This document shows positions 11,235 through 22,821 of a DNA stretch of 64,000 nucleotides, piece after piece. The position numbers were made by a program, and so were the translations under genes. Under the pieces are notes generated by a model. It saw only the letters and a list, made by a program, of their open reading frames with translations. It was not told where the DNA came from and ran no database searches. This DNA comes from Tenodera sinensis. Lineage: Eukaryota > Arthropoda > Insecta > Mantodea > Mantidae. Position 1 is the first letter of the stretch; each line of letters starts with the position of its first letter. The stretch spans positions 259,362,647 to 259,426,646 of the forward strand of contig CM060962.1 in assembly GCA_030765045.1 (NCBI GenBank), read 5' to 3'.

Positions 11235-11845
11235 TGTTAATATAACTTCGCCCATGTGTTTCTGCAAAATAGGCCATCGCTCTGGGTTTGATTGTTTTGT
11301 CAGAATGCATTTTGAATGCAGTTTGCAGGTGGAACAGCTTCCTTGAGCTTCCACACCTGCTCCCACATCCCCTTGTTAAAAACACTTGCGCCTTTAGTTG
11401 TCACCTGAGCTTCCTATTGTTCAGTGTGTTGTAAATCAATGCCACTGGGTCTCTTAGTAAACCATATGTCCAGTATAAGACTTTACCTTTGCGAAAAAAC
11501 CACCATCAGCCGAGAAGTTAAAGAGGGTTTGGAGAAAATCTGAAATTGCGAAACAATAGGGGAAGCTCTCAACTTATCTGAAAAATAAGGAAACAATTCT
11601 AAGCAGTGCTTCGAGTGAAAATGTGTGATCACTGTAGGCCTACAGTACACTATTTCAAGTTGTACTACTTTACTACATTATCCTTAATGTAAAAGTAAAC
11701 AGAATTTCGTTCAAATATATGTATAGTTTCTTTACTTTATAACCTTAATTAGGATTGGATATATGCACCTGTATTGCTAAAATGCCAATTATAGGCGTAA
11801 CTCTTAAAATTCGAATTTTTGGATATTTCGAATTTCTTTCTTATC
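11235..11845. other. No recognisable feature (11235-11845)
   Basis: Unique-looking AT-rich sequence without a recognisable gene or repeat. I see nothing to annotate. Confidence 0.4.
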
Positions 11846-12056
11846 TCTTCGACCGCCTCCGTAATGCAGTGGTAGCGCACCTGCCTCTGGAGTGGAGGTT
11901 CCAGGTTCAATCCCAGATGGTGTGGGGATTTTCCCACAATGGGGGCCTGTCACGGGGTGCACTCGCCGGAGGTCCCAGGGTGGCCAGTTGAGGAGCTACT
12001 TGAATGGCGACTCCTTGGCCCGCGAAGGGCTCTTGCGCTAGACTTTTTTCTTGCCT
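11846..12056 (+). mobile_element. SINE family B copy (tRNA-derived)
   Basis: The head gcctccgtaatgcagtggta (A box region) followed by ggttcaatccc (B box) is tRNA-like. The body, tggggattttcccaca...ggtgcactcgccgg...gaggagctacttgaatgg, aligns with the copy at 51480-51800. The split promoter spacing and absence of a foldable full tRNA favour a SINE over a tRNA gene. It runs tail to tail into the family A copy on the other strand. Confidence 0.75.
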
Positions 12057-12392
12057 TTTTCTAAATCCCCAGGATTTAGAAGTACTTGCTGGGGTAAGAT
12101 TCCTGTCTAGGAGCAGACAAACTCTGGATCAGAGAGTAGCTAGGACGGATGAACGACCCGAAGCCTCATAAGAGTAAGGAAGATGAGGGTATAAAATGAG
12201 GGCAAAACGGATCAAAGGAAGGGTACTAATGAAGCAGATGGTGAAAGGAATGACGGAGGAAACCGGGGAATTCGGAAAATACCCACTCAGATGCCTCTTT
12301 ATCTACCAGCAATCTCACATACGGTTCTCTGGGATTGAACCCAGATCCCTTGGTGAGAGGCGAGCGGTCTAAGCACTCGGCCATAGCGCTGC
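12057..12392 (-). mobile_element. SINE family A copy, diverged (tRNA-derived)
   Basis: On the minus strand the head gcagcgctatggccgagtgc, then ctgggttcaatccc, is followed by a body aligning with 36714-36969. Comparable blocks are tatgtgagattgctggtaga, gtgggtattttccg, ccccggtttcctcc and ccatctgcttcat. The distal part (12057-12170 on the plus strand) is not shared and includes a small palindrome, ctaaatccccaggatttag. It is clearly older than the copy at 36.7 kb. Confidence 0.65.
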
Positions 12393-13089
12393 CTCTTCAG
12401 TCTCTTAATCACGTACATAGAAGCAATGTATATGTTGACAATGTGCTCTAATAAAATATGTACTCCACTTGCTGTAATTGACAATCTTCTCTAGCCATGT
12501 TTATTAATTAGTCTACTGACGTGCAAACACGTGCGAATTGTAACTTTCCGTAAAACTCGAATTCTAGCAGAGAGGGCCAATTTTTTTAAAATAAATGTTA
12601 CATAATTCTATATATATATCTTGCTTGTTATCTGCCGCCTGAATATGACTTTTGACCTTTAACTTGCTGTAAATTAAATGTGAATATAAAAGGCTTGCTC
12701 CCAACAAAGAATGTAAATGAATACTAATCAAACTTTGTTTAATAAACACGTTTTGTCCCTCTCTTAGTTCACTGAGGCCATTGTCATGCAAAATAATTGG
12801 TTAGAATATGTGTATGCATATGCATTTGGAAAGGCCTAGCGATTTCACAGTTTAGTTTACAAATTCATGGAAAACTGCAGTAATGAATTGGTCAATCATG
12901 CTTCCGTTGAATGTTCGCGGGATCTGTGCATATATAGTACATCCTTCCCTAAATTTAGACGTAGGTACCAGTTATGCCAGAGAAAATTGCAATGTTTAAA
13001 AGTGGTATAAAGAGATCATAATTATAGGTTATACAACATAGAGGGACACCCCTCACAATTACACCTGCATAGATCTGTTGTGGCTTCCA
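12393..13089. other. No recognisable feature (12393-13089)
   Basis: AT-rich sequence with no coding or repeat signal that I can support. Confidence 0.4.
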
Positions 13090-13450
13090 CCCCCGGAGAA
13101 AGCTATGGGAACCTCAGGAGGCTACAGGCCACAGGAGCGATGACCGACCTGTCGAAATAAGCAGCTCTCTGGTGTGCACGAGAAGTACTCTTTCCCTCGA
13201 TTTCAGCACCCGCACTATCTGTCAGGCACCGCCACAAGCCACGGAACCTAGAAGAGCTCCAAGATGAAAAACGGAGTAAAAGGGACATGATGGAAAGGAA
13301 ATCGTGATAAATGAGTACCCACTCCAGAATTCATCACCCAATCACAGAAAATTACAAAAATCCAAGATCACAGGCCGCGACTTGCAAGAAACGAACCCGG
13401 AATCTCTCGAATGGAAGCCTCACGCTTTGGCGCGGAGACATATCGCTCGG
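13090..13450 (-). mobile_element. Probable SINE with tRNA-like head
   Basis: Minus-strand sequence from 13450 reads ccgagcgatatgtctccgcg, then gagattccgggttcgtttc. The second word is a B-box match (gggttcg) at tRNA spacing. The body down to about 13090 is GC-richer than its surroundings. No second copy was found here, so the family and the 3' limit are uncertain. Confidence 0.4.
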
Positions 13451-13545
13451 TATAAAAAGTGTAAGGCGTCAATAATTTTTTAACCACAGAAAATTTAAAG
13501 CCGGTGCATTGAGCTGTTTCAATACTAAACACTACATCTACATAT

Positions 13546-13832
13546 ACACACCCACACACGTTACGCTCACACACACAGACAAACACGTACAGGCGCACAG
13601 ATAAACACGCACAGACACACAGATAAACACGCACAGACACACAGATACACAGGCACGCAAACACCCAGACACCCACAGATACACAAACACGCAGACACGC
13701 ACACAAACACGCAGACACGCAGCAAACACATACAGACACACAGAGAGACAGACACAAGCACATACAGAGAAACACAGACACAGAGAGGCAGACACAGACG
13801 CAGAAACACACAGATGGAGACACGGAGACACG
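13546..13832 (+). repeat. Degenerate (CACAGA/CA)n tract
   Basis: About 290 bp are built from acacagacac, aacacgcag and similar words, almost only A, C and G on this strand. Several long open frames rich in Cys, Val and Ser on the minus strand are artefacts of it. It ends a few bases before the mariner-type element. Confidence 0.85.
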
Positions 13833-14199
13833 CATAGATATTGTGGGTGTCCCAAAAACTACAACGCTTAGTATGTTGTGCAGGATGGCAAACTGATCGG
13901 TTTTCAAATAGGAACCCCTGTCCGGAAATGCACGGTTGCGACAATATACTAACATTCGTTTTGGTATCTTAATACCAAAGGTATGCAACCCTTTAGCTAT
14001 ATGTGTACTGGGACGAATGGCCTGATCATAATAACATTCCTGCGCATGCGTTTAATTCCTTCATGGAGTCCTTAGTGCACATTCTACTGCGTTACTTGTG
14101 TAGTTTCCAGTACAGTAACATTTTAACAGCAGTGTGACACGTACAAGCACATAGCTGCGGAAATGGCCGACATGAGTTCCAGCACACTTTTGTGTAAAT

Positions 14200-14448
14200 G
14201 TGCGGAATCACCTCAACGTCGCATATTTAAATCCATGGATTGGTAGAGGTGAAACAGTTCCATGGCCAGCACGGTCGCCAAATCTGACACCTATCGACTA
14301 TTTTCTGTGGAATCGTATGAAGAGTACGATGTATGGCACTCCTGTAACGTCAGGAAAGGATCTTGTTAGTCGAGTCCCCGGAATGATTGAAAATCTTCGA
14401 AGAGGTATGAGGCTCAGCGCTGCTTATATAGGCTCTACAATGACGTAG
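14200..14448 (+). pseudogene. Mariner-type transposase C-terminal fragment
   Basis: The open frame contains NPWIGRGETVPWPARSPNLT followed by PIDYFLWNRMKSTMYGTP. This matches the WIGRGGP..WPPRSPDLTPLDFFLWG region that surrounds the third catalytic acidic residue in mariner-like transposases, but with N in place of D in SPDL. The first and second catalytic motifs are absent from this element. The later part (LVSRVPGMIENLRRG) fits the usual C-terminus. It cannot encode an active enzyme. Confidence 0.75.
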
Positions 14449-14631
14449 CAGATACACAGTTCGAAGCCCGCTTGTAATGTTGCTCGATGTTGGGTTTATC
14501 GATGAAATGTGAGCGCACACTAATCTCAACACTTCAATGCGCTATAGCGTCCAAACTGTGCATTTCCGTACAGAGGTTACCTCTTGAAAACTGACCTGTT
14601 TGCCGTCTCGCACAACAAACTAAGCGTTACC

Positions 14632-14633
<2 letters not shown>

Positions 14634-14675
<42 letters not shown>
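14634..14675 (+). repeat. Poly-T run (42 bp)
   Basis: Uninterrupted T run where the right terminal repeat of the mariner-type element should read ttttttgggacaccc. It has probably expanded from the T-rich part of that end. Confidence 0.95.
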
Positions 14676-14676
<1 letters not shown>

Positions 14677-14678
<2 letters not shown>

Positions 14679-15604
14679 CATCCTGTGCATATATTTTTAA
14701 CGCGTTGGATCAGACTCACTCAGTAGCCCAATCCCCCAATCCCATTACAAAAGTAAGAGTGATTTTCATACATATTAAAGCGCCACGCACTAAACTTCCA
14801 AGTGCTTTTAAAGTATATTATAAAGGCTACAAGAAAATGATAGCTAAATTCTTACGCATGAATCATTTTGTGTGTGAAAACACTAAAAATAGCTAAGTAA
14901 AAAGTACATATGAAATATGAAAAGTACTAGTTTATAAACACATTGAGTAAAGGCTTATATTTTAAGTATAATATACTCAATATTTGTCTTAAGCTAACGC
15001 TTCACTGAATTCTGGTAAAATAGTGAAGATTTGCGATTTTTTGCTTTCTATTTTGCTATATACAACTTGTACTTTCATGCTACACATTTGGTTTCTAATA
15101 TTAATAAAGTCGGAAATAGATGGTTGAGAGGTAGAATTGGAACTGAAAAATTCTACCTCTCAAACACTGCCCACACATGGCTTGTGTGTTTAAAAACACC
15201 AACAGTAAGTTTGTTGGCATAAACAAATACTAATTACCAGAAATAGATATTTAATTAGTACCGTAATATTTACATCAAACACCGTATTAATCTTGTAACT
15301 CCATTTTCCCAGTTCTTTTTTTCCCCGCATTTTTCAATATTGAACATATTTTTTGACCAAAACTTGTAACTTATGAGCTTGAAAATTTCAGGAGCGATTT
15401 AAAAATTGCTGTGCAGCAGTTAAAAATATTGACTGGGTCATTTGAAATCTATTCATTTCTATAACTCGAATTGAAAAAAGTTGAAAAGTTCAGCAACATT
15501 TATACAATTGCATCTAGAGAACACAAAATTTCAACGAGCTATGTCAAACCGTGGTTAACCGTTGTTGCTTTTATTTATAAGTAATATTTTTAGATGTGGT
15601 AATA
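14677..15604. other. No recognisable feature (14677-15604)
   Basis: Very AT-rich. A short inverted pair, gagaggtagaatt (15126) and attctacctctc (15151), can form a hairpin. No gene or other repeat is recognised. Confidence 0.4.
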
Positions 15605-16198
15605 TGACATGCCCCTTGGCCCCTACGGTTTGTTATATCACTCAAAAACATTTAATTTTAGTCTAGCATACAAACATAAAGAGTTTTTAAGCAGAGATTT
15701 CTCAGTTATAATTAGTTTAATAGAAACAAAATTGTATAATTTTACTAAGTTTACTAAGAGACACAATGGCATTGATTTACAACAAAGGATTTTCCAGAGC
15801 ATTCGAGGAGTATCTAGCAGCCGGCTTGTTTGCAGGCGTTTGAGAAAAATCTGGGTACGTCGCCGCCAGAATAAAAGCTTGCGAAACGCGTGGAAGCAGT
15901 TTTTGACTTGGCCAGTGTGTCAGTGAGTACGAGACAGCTGTGAAAGATACGTTGCGTCGAAGTGAAGGAGTTTTAACGAGTGCTAGATGATTGTATCGTT
16001 GGAGTTGGTGTTTGAGAAACAGAAGTGAAGAGAGATAGTGAAAGGAGCGAGTCAGTGCTACAAGAAGAGAACAGTTGTGGGTTGTTAAATCGCGGAAGAT
16101 GTAGACTGTGTTTAATAGAAATGTGCTTTTTTAGCAAAAGTTTTGAAGGAGCATAAATGACAGAAAAGATAACTCGACTGGATTTGTCATGTTTTACA
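15605..16198 (+). mobile_element. Probable LTR, same group as 22302-22821
   Basis: The R-U5-like half parallels the solo LTR at 22.3 kb: ccagtgtgtcagtgagtac against ccagtgagtgcaag, then gtgaagagagatagtg, acagttgtgggttg, tgtagactgtg and a final gaaaagataac, ending in TTTTACA at 16198. A TATA-like aataaaagc lies at 15872. The 5' end is set only by tatgacatgcccc resembling TGTGACATTG and is uncertain. I could not see a matching target duplication. Confidence 0.5.
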
Positions 16199-16704
16199 AT
16201 TATAAGTACCGGAATGATCAATTTTATGATAGTTGATTATTCTTCGTTTTCAACGATTCTTAGATAAGCTAATACAGAGCTATATTCTCTTCTCAATTTG
16301 ATACTTCATTCCAAACCCCTAAAGTGGTTTTTGAGGTGTATAATCACAAAACCAAGTTAAGACATTCAACTCGCTACAGTAACAAGAATGAAAACGGCTG
16401 TTAAGAGGCTTGTTTTGTTGAGAGTGATGTTAAAATGATAAATTAACTTACTGAAACGCCTCTTGTATGAAGAGCTTCAGCAAAATACCTCTTAAATCCT
16501 TTCCCCCTTTCCTTTAGCGATGCAGAATATCATTTTTCTCCAGGTTGTGCTCTCAGGAGACTCCAACAAAGAACGTCTGAATAATGCTTTGGTCCAGGTG
16601 TTGTGCTTCCTGGTGGAACGGCGATAAGACGTCTACATCAGTCTTGTCGGTAACCCCAACATCTCGTCTAGGAAGTAAACAAACTGAGAAAAGACGGAGA
16701 ATAT

Positions 16705-16742
<38 letters not shown>

Positions 16743-18209
16743 CCCTATAACTGGATGAGGCACTTAGAACTTTCAAGCTAAACATCTTTCAAATTAGATA
16801 TTGACACGTACTTTCATAGCTTGCATGATAAATAACGTTTCACAAATACATGCCGCTTAAAATGAATTATACAGGTACAGGATCCTAAAGATTACCCCAC
16901 AACCCATGACAAAGGAAACTTAATGTGTTTTTCTCGTACGAGTTAGCCGGTAACACGGTTGATCTAGTTGCCGCATCCAGAGCTCTAACTTCCGAGTATT
17001 TTAAGAAAATATCTCTCCAACTGAAACCATTTGCTTTTAATGTTTCAGGTTCACACATTCACAGGTAAGGTTACAATGATTTATCCACTCAATTCTGTCA
17101 CTTTTTTGGAACATTCTTTACTGTGCTTCACTCTTCAAGTTCCTCCACATTCCTCAAGGGGCTTGAGGACTCCTACTGATCACCCTATATTCAAAATTTT
17201 CCTGAATAGCTTTAATTAATCTTCAACTATATATTCTTGCTGAAAATATCGGGAACGAAGATTAGCATTGTCAGTTGCTCAAAGAATGGCATGAGCATTG
17301 ATTAATGCCTGCAATTAAATCATCCGCAAAAAACATCGAATTCTCTATTCTATTCGTATTTACCATGCATCTTCCCTGAGTTTTCGCCTCGTGTAATGAT
17401 GTTTTATGGAATAAATCAAGTTTTACTGAACTGCAATACCGGTTATTCTGCGTTTTAAATGTTATGTAGTTGTTTATTTTAAGTTATCTGCAAAAATGGT
17501 TCGTTAATAATTATTATACAATGAATCAAAATAAAGGGAGATATGCGGACTTATAGTTCTGATATATATATTCAATGTATCAGGACATAAGAATGCAGAT
17601 CTTTATATATGTATATAATTCCCTTTCACGCCCACGTGTCATTGGTTAGAACTATGTCCAGCCAGTAGCATGAATACTGTTGTCATTGGAGAGGAGTAAA
17701 GAAAGGGAAAGGAAGGGAAGTTACATTTTTCTAAATTCGCTATCTGTAGCACTATACCTAGCGGTACGATAGTCTTAATGACACGGATCGTGTGTCCGAA
17801 CCTGTCCGTGCTGATGAGGAGGCATAAAATGGAGTTCTTCTCGCAGCGCTAACTCTACGCTGTTTTATGATACGTAGGTGTGGTTTTAGCACTTTTTCAT
17901 ATCAACATACGTAACACTAAGCGTTTTGCCCAAGCAAAAGATAATTTCGGAGGAAGCCTTCGTAATTCCGGAGCCCTATGTAAAGCGTGCTTCACACGTG
18001 CGAGGGAAGTGGTTCCAAAAGTGGGTGGCACGCCCTACGGAGGCGTGAGAGGTTTATGGTGCACACAACTTACTCAGCTTGGCGGGAGCAGGGAGTACGG
18101 GGGAGTTCAGATGATCTGGTGAATATTGATGATGGTGGTAGCACAGGTTGTCAACAGTGACTTTCATACCAGTTCGCTGAAACAGTACAAAACAATTTAC
18201 ATTAAATGA
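16199..18209. other. No gene recognised (16199-18209)
   Basis: Apart from the poly-T at 16706-16742, no feature is supported. A GC-richer patch (17960-18110) with gtgggtggcacgcccta and an 80-codon open frame shows no recognisable family. Confidence 0.35.
16706..16742 (+). repeat. Poly-T run (37 bp)
   Basis: Pure T run. It might be the complement of a retroposon A-tail, but no adjacent retroposon body was recognised. Confidence 0.95.
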
Positions 18210-18340
18210 TACTTTCTCTACTACGTATAGTAAGTAGGGAAGGTATTGATTGGATCCAAAAATTCTATGTCGATATTTTACCAGAAATGTATGTTCTGAA
18301 GCCCCCTGAATAAAAAAAGCATTTTTATAAAATGAGGTCC

Positions 18341-18417
<77 letters not shown>

Positions 18418-19132
18418 TGTGTCTGTGAACAGCAGTGTACCTCAAAAAGTTAAAGTCGGTTGCAAACCAAAGTTGGTGTTTAAGTTTAATATATTTCAAG
18501 GATGCGACACGAAGATCTTGAAGAAAATTCCTCCAGCCTAAATTACCTTTTACATGGAACAGTTTTCGAACATTTTGATTTTCTCAAAAATGCCTCTAAC
18601 TATTTTGATTATAGTGCCATGTGTTTAAGATATTTTTGTAGCAAACGAAATGAAGGTTTTGAATTTTCTAGCTATAGCCCACCTAGTCCTGTTTACGCTT
18701 GATGACTTTTGCACAACTGGTAAACTGTAAGAGAGAGACCAAATCTTACTGTACAAGAACTGTAGATCTTGCTAGAGCACACAATTTATGTCCAAATAAA
18801 TTTTCTTGTGGAGTGAACCATATTGGAGATATTCATTGTTATATGTGTGAGTTTTACAATATTTATACTTTTGTAAAATGGAAGGTCTTGTTCAATTTTT
18901 ATGTCTTCGTCGTGTAAAGAGAACGGAATTTCACAGCCTTCATATAACGACCAGCTTTAAAAGATTTGACTATCGCTCAAAGTCTACTGTAGTCCCATAT
19001 TCCTCTCGCACCTGCAAGGAAATAAGCAATAACATCTCAACTAGCTTGAAAAAGATATAGGAATAAGAGTTTGTAACAATAGTTAGTACAGGAGTAGAGA
19101 AAGTCACGTGAGTGCATCATATCAGATTTTTT
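18210..19132 (+). repeat. REP-1 copy, full length (reference copy)
   Basis: The 5' end tactttctctactacgtata (18210) with tagtaagtaggga is near-palindromic. Then come attgattgg, cgatattttaccag, gccccctgaataaaaaaagc, (GT)n at 18342-18424, aagttggtgtttaagttta, atcttgaagaaaattc, ttaccttttacatgga, caaaaatgcctctaac, gacttttgcacaactgg, gaactgtagatcttgc, tggagatattcattg, gaacggaatttcacagcc, tttaaaagatttgactatcg, cacctgcaaggaaataagc, aggaataagagtttgtaac and the end agagaaagtcacgtgagtgc...atcagattttttc. It has no coding capacity. Confidence 0.85.
18342..18424 (+). repeat. (GT)n microsatellite inside REP-1
   Basis: About 37 GT units, followed by the ctgtgtctgtgaacagcag that other REP-1 copies also show at this site. 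Confidence 0.97.
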
Positions 19133-19680
19133 CTACATATGCATATTATATGATTTTAAATATGGAATGCTGTAGTAGTGGTAAGTGATCTGCTTAAACA
19201 ATGCCTTTTATCGTAGTTTTTCTTTATCCTATAAGATAAATGTCAGTAAGCCTCTGTCCTGGGATCATATTGATGTAGTGATCATTAGTTCACCTTCTCT
19301 ACGGATATGAATATTTAAAAGTATCTCAAAATCGAACAAAAGTCGTTAGGAATCGCAGCCTTTTCCCTTGCTGTCCATTTCTTAAGCTAAAACTACAAAT
19401 GGATCAACTTCTAGTAACAAACCGTGGCATACGAATACTTAACAAGTAGTACAAAAATGCGAGTGGCTTATTTAGTTAGAACAATGTTCTCTATAAAGAT
19501 AGCACGGCATTAGCAAATGGCTTTGAGAAATGTAGAGCACAATCAGAGTTATAAGATTGATTGTATGTAAAGTTGCCAAATATGAAAACCTTATAACCCA
19601 ATTTGACTATTTTATACTAAATTGTATATGATACACATTGATGCTCTACTCGCAATTTTTAATGCGCTATAGGTATTTTT
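19133..19680. other. No recognisable feature (19133-19680)
   Basis: AT-rich spacer between two REP-1 copies in the same orientation. I see nothing else in it. Confidence 0.4.
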
Positions 19681-20368
19681 TACTGTATCTACCATTATAA
19701 AGTACGTAGAAAACGTATTGAATTTCACACAAAAATTCGACACCGAGATTTCATCATAAATGCACGCTTTGAGGTTCTCTGAATAAGAAAAGCATTTTCA
19801 CAAAATGGTCCACGTGCCCATGTCCATGAACAGGTAACTCTAAAACGAATAATTGGTTAAATATCAAGCTTTATATTTAAATTCCGCATCCTTTAAGAGT
19901 ACGGCAGGAAGATCTAATAAAAGACAAAGTGAATCTCCTTACCAAAGTACCCTTTATAAGGAAAGTTTTTCGAAAATTTTGACGTTCTCGAAAATGACTG
20001 TAACTATTTTAAGATATGTTTAGGATATTTTTGTGACAAACTACATTCATATCATTAACTTTCTGGGAATAGCTTCTGAGGTCCTCTTCAGTTTGAATGA
20101 CTTTTGCATAACTGGTACACCACACAGAATAGATAAGGTCTTACTACACTGAAAATCTCGAACTCGTTAAAGTACACATCTTATGTCAAATAAATATGTT
20201 GCTTAAGTCTACTGCATTTCCTTATGCCCATGCCACCAACAAGGAAATGTGCAGTAAAAGCATTTCTACGAAAGTTTATTTCTATCAATATAAGACAAAA
20301 CTTCAGTAAGAATAGTTTGGTGAAGAATAGGTAGAGAAAGACGTGAATGTGACTGATTAAATTCTTTT
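19681..20368 (+). repeat. REP-1 copy, diverged, internally shortened
   Basis: It matches the reference copy from the end tactgtatctaccattataa through caccgagatttcatcataaa, agcattttcacaaaatggtc (no GT expansion, only cccatgtcc), taccctttataagga, tgacttttgcataactgg, then a jump to acctacgaaagtttatttctatc-like sequence and a terminal agagaaagacgtgaatgtga. The E block (gtgaaccat...) is missing, so there is an internal deletion. Confidence 0.75.
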
Positions 20369-20716
20369 GTATCATATTTATGCTGAAAATGTGTGATTTA
20401 GCACTTTTCTCAAATATATTCTACATTAGATTTTCTTTTATAAATTGTCGACTTCTCAAGCCATTTTAATGTTTATCCTAACACACCAGTGCAGAGTGTG
20501 TTTGAAGAATGGAAAACCAATAATTTCACAGTTGTGCTGGAATGCTTTAATGACGCATGCTCGGCGCTCGTACTGTGTAGTTGCGTAATTTACCTTAGTA
20601 TCAAGCTCTCGATTGATTGAGCTTTATGTAAAATGATACCACAATTCCATGCTCTGCACAAATTAGGTAACAATGTATGAATTACGCGTTATGGCTTGAG
20701 CTTTCTTAATAAATAC
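20369..20716. other. No recognisable feature (20369-20716)
   Basis: No gene or repeat is recognised in this spacer. Confidence 0.4.
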
Positions 20717-21060
20717 TGTAATAAATGAGAACACCAATTACTGATAATCACACTTTATTTGCCTTCCAATTGGTTAGCGTAGCGCTAACGTTTCGCTTAA
20801 GCCACTATTGCACAAACTCGGAGCAACACAGCTTAACAGTCGAAGTGAACCACACCTGAATTCTCACTACCTGATCATAACCGACACTGAAACGGACTCC
20901 GGACAATTCACAGTCACTGCCCACTCAACACTCCGTAAACGTTTCAAGTGTACGACTGTCCCAATCCTTCGCTGGGATTTTTAGCATTCCAGCATTCTAA
21001 AGCACGTCGTGCATGCTCACCTGCACAGCACCTAGCATAATGAGACTTTAACTGTGCGAT
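20717..21060 (-). mobile_element. Possible LTR fragment
   Basis: On the minus strand the sequence ends ggcaaataaagtgtga...ctcatttattaca. This is an AATAAA signal followed by an ACA terminus, and the next bases are GTAT, like the other LTRs. The preceding part (tggcttaagcgaaacgttag and upstream) is less AT-rich than its surroundings. The 5' end is not found and may be lost against the adjacent LINE fragment. Confidence 0.35.
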
Positions 21061-21129
21061 ATAGCAGGGGTAGTAAAGCTTACACACGCTTTCGTGTCCA
21101 TGGGCTCAAAGCGGCAAGCGGTGTTGAGT

Positions 21130-22020
21130 TAGCGTTGTGGGGGTGGGGAGCCGGTATCGACATTCTTGTTCTGTGCCACAATAACGTCGTCCGCATACTG
21201 GCGCGTAACAGTTTGGGATTCTATGCGTAAGTCAGACATGAGACATGTAGGCTGCAAAGAGTACTCTGCCCTCTGGGACTCCTGCCGCTATGGTTCTGAT
21301 TGTTGAGAGCCACTTTCATTCTGAAAGTGAGGTCCCGAAGGAAACTGCTAATCAGAGCGAGATAGGGGGAGGTATATGTGCCTGCTTTAGTTTGTACAAA
21401 AAGGCCCCGGTGTCAGGTTATGGCAAAAGCCTTCTCTACGTCCAGCAGCACTGCTATGGTCTTGCAGTTTTTCAGGAAGCCCAGGGCAGTCTTCTTGGGC
21501 GCTCGCAGCAGTTGCAAGTGACCCTGACAAAAACCGAAGTGGTCATCCGGTAGGAGATGCCTTTCGTCAACGAGAGGCGTCAGGCGGGTAAGGAGCAACC
21601 ACTCAAAAACTTTTGAAACGATTGAGAGTGCACTGTTGGAACGGTAGCTGTTAGGAAAGACCGGATCCTTGCCAGGTATCAAAATGCATACCACTCTCTC
21701 CTCTTTCCAGTAAGCTTGGAAGTGACGGAGCCGTAGGCATGCGTTGAAAATCCGCGTCAAATGGACGATAGCCCTTTTGGGAAGATGCTGGAGCATAAGC
21801 GCCGTGACACCGTCATGTACAGGGGATTTATTTTGGGTTCAGACTATGGATTTCTGAAACCACCGCTTTCGGGGTGACTATGGGAAGGTGGATTCCCCGT
21901 GACGCTGCATAGAGGTAATCCACGGTCGCCTCCACGAGTTCAGTGAAGTCTTCGTCTTGCGGGTCCTGGGATTTGAACATGAGCGAGACTTTATATAGTG
22001 CCTGCTCCACGGCAGATCTT
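21130..22020 (-). pseudogene. Jockey/R1-type LINE reverse transcriptase remnant
   Basis: Minus-strand frames read in order: an upstream linker (22010-21828) with LYAASRGIHLPIVTP; an RT segment (21796-21413) with LPKRAIVHLTRIFNACLRL, IPGKDPVFPNSYRS and LPDDHFGFCQGH; and then the catalytic box YADD at 21198-21187, followed by VIVAQNKN. These are the RT fingers and palm motifs of non-LTR elements, in the correct order. The reading is split over at least three frames, and the RT 3' part and nuclease domain are absent. It is inactive. The clade is inferred from the GKDP-x-FPNSYRPIS-like signature. Confidence 0.8.
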
Positions 22021-22301
22021 TCTCGAAACGAAGCTTCTGGATCCTACCTAATGGAACTCTCTCGAGTCACAATACCTCACACAATGGTCATTGTGTTGTT
22101 CGGCTATGTCCGTCAAGGGGATAAAGTCCGGCAGATAAAGACTAGGCTGTCGAGCGCCAATCCTCACCCTCAGCCAACGGCAACCGGTTTCATGGTCGCA
22201 GTAACAATACGTATACAACAATTTTCCACGTGCATTAAACGAGAATGCATCTATTCAGAAAATTCACATACCACTACAGGTTATAATATCAATGTAGGTA
22301 T
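22021..22301. other. Spacer between LINE remnant and solo LTR
   Basis: It may include more of the decayed LINE upstream region (the minus strand still has short codon-like stretches near 22020-22200), but no motif is recognisable. Confidence 0.3.
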
Positions 22302-22821
22302 TGTGACGTCGGTCTCGGCACACAACAACGGATGGACGGGACCAAGCTGCTTCAGATCACACACCCTGTCTGCGAGCGGGCAAGGTCAAGGCTGCCTCGC
22401 GTGACGTGTGTCCGTGACTGTCAACAATCAAAGCGACAGAAACAAAAGGGCTTTAGAAAACGCCCGCGAGACAAATAACTGCGTCATTTCTGGTGGTGTG
22501 AATTTTAAGAGTTACAATTACAGACACTAGTCGGACAGTGTGCCAGTGAGTGCAAGAAAGCTGTGCATGTGTGTCGTCGTAAGAAGATTCAACAAACGTC
22601 GCCAGTGATTGCATCGTCGTAATTAGTGCATAAGAGTCAAAGTGAAGAAAGACACTAACAGAACTGAGCAAGCTTATGAGAAGTAAAACTTGTGAGCTGT
22701 AATAGCCGGAAAGACTAGACTGTGATAACAACAAGAATAAAACTGTGTATTTGTGGTAAAATTTTAGAAGATAATAAAATGAAAGAAAAGTAAACGGATT
22801 GAATTTCGCCATTTTATCACA
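22302..22821 (+). mobile_element. Solo LTR with 4-bp target duplication
   Basis: The unit starts TGTGACGTCGG and ends CCATTTTATCACA, flanked by GTAT on both sides (22298-22301 and 22822-22825). Its second half is rich in aag and gtg words, with aacaagaataaaactgtg and ttgtggtaaaattttaga. That half is shared, with divergence, with the minus-strand LTR at 4142-4772. No clear TATA box is seen (acaaataactg is the best candidate). No internal domain is present on either side, so this is a solo LTR. Confidence 0.8.

Larger units (their letters stand above)
13841..14676 (+). mobile_element. Internally deleted mariner/Tc1-type element with long TIRs
   Basis: The left end ttgtgggtgtcccaaaaact, preceded by TA, leads into about 90 bp (to about 13935) that reappear inverted at about 14535-14634. 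Paired words are aacgcttagtatgttgtg against aacgcttagtttgttgtg, ggttttcaaataggaacccc against agttttcaagaggtaacctc, and cggaaatgcac in both. Between them lies only a C-terminal transposase piece (14200-14448). The outermost right TIR is replaced by a 42-bp T run (14634-14675). The element is non-autonomous and decayed. Confidence 0.75.

Noticed and set aside
13368..13988. 206-codon Cys/Val/Ser-rich minus-strand frame resembling a secreted protein
   Set aside because: It is the translation of the degenerate CACAGA tract, open in three frames at once.
17031..17071. A possible 16-nt micro-exon between tttcag and gtaagg
   Set aside because: Both splice-like words are short and common in AT-rich DNA, and no neighbouring exons or host protein homology support it.
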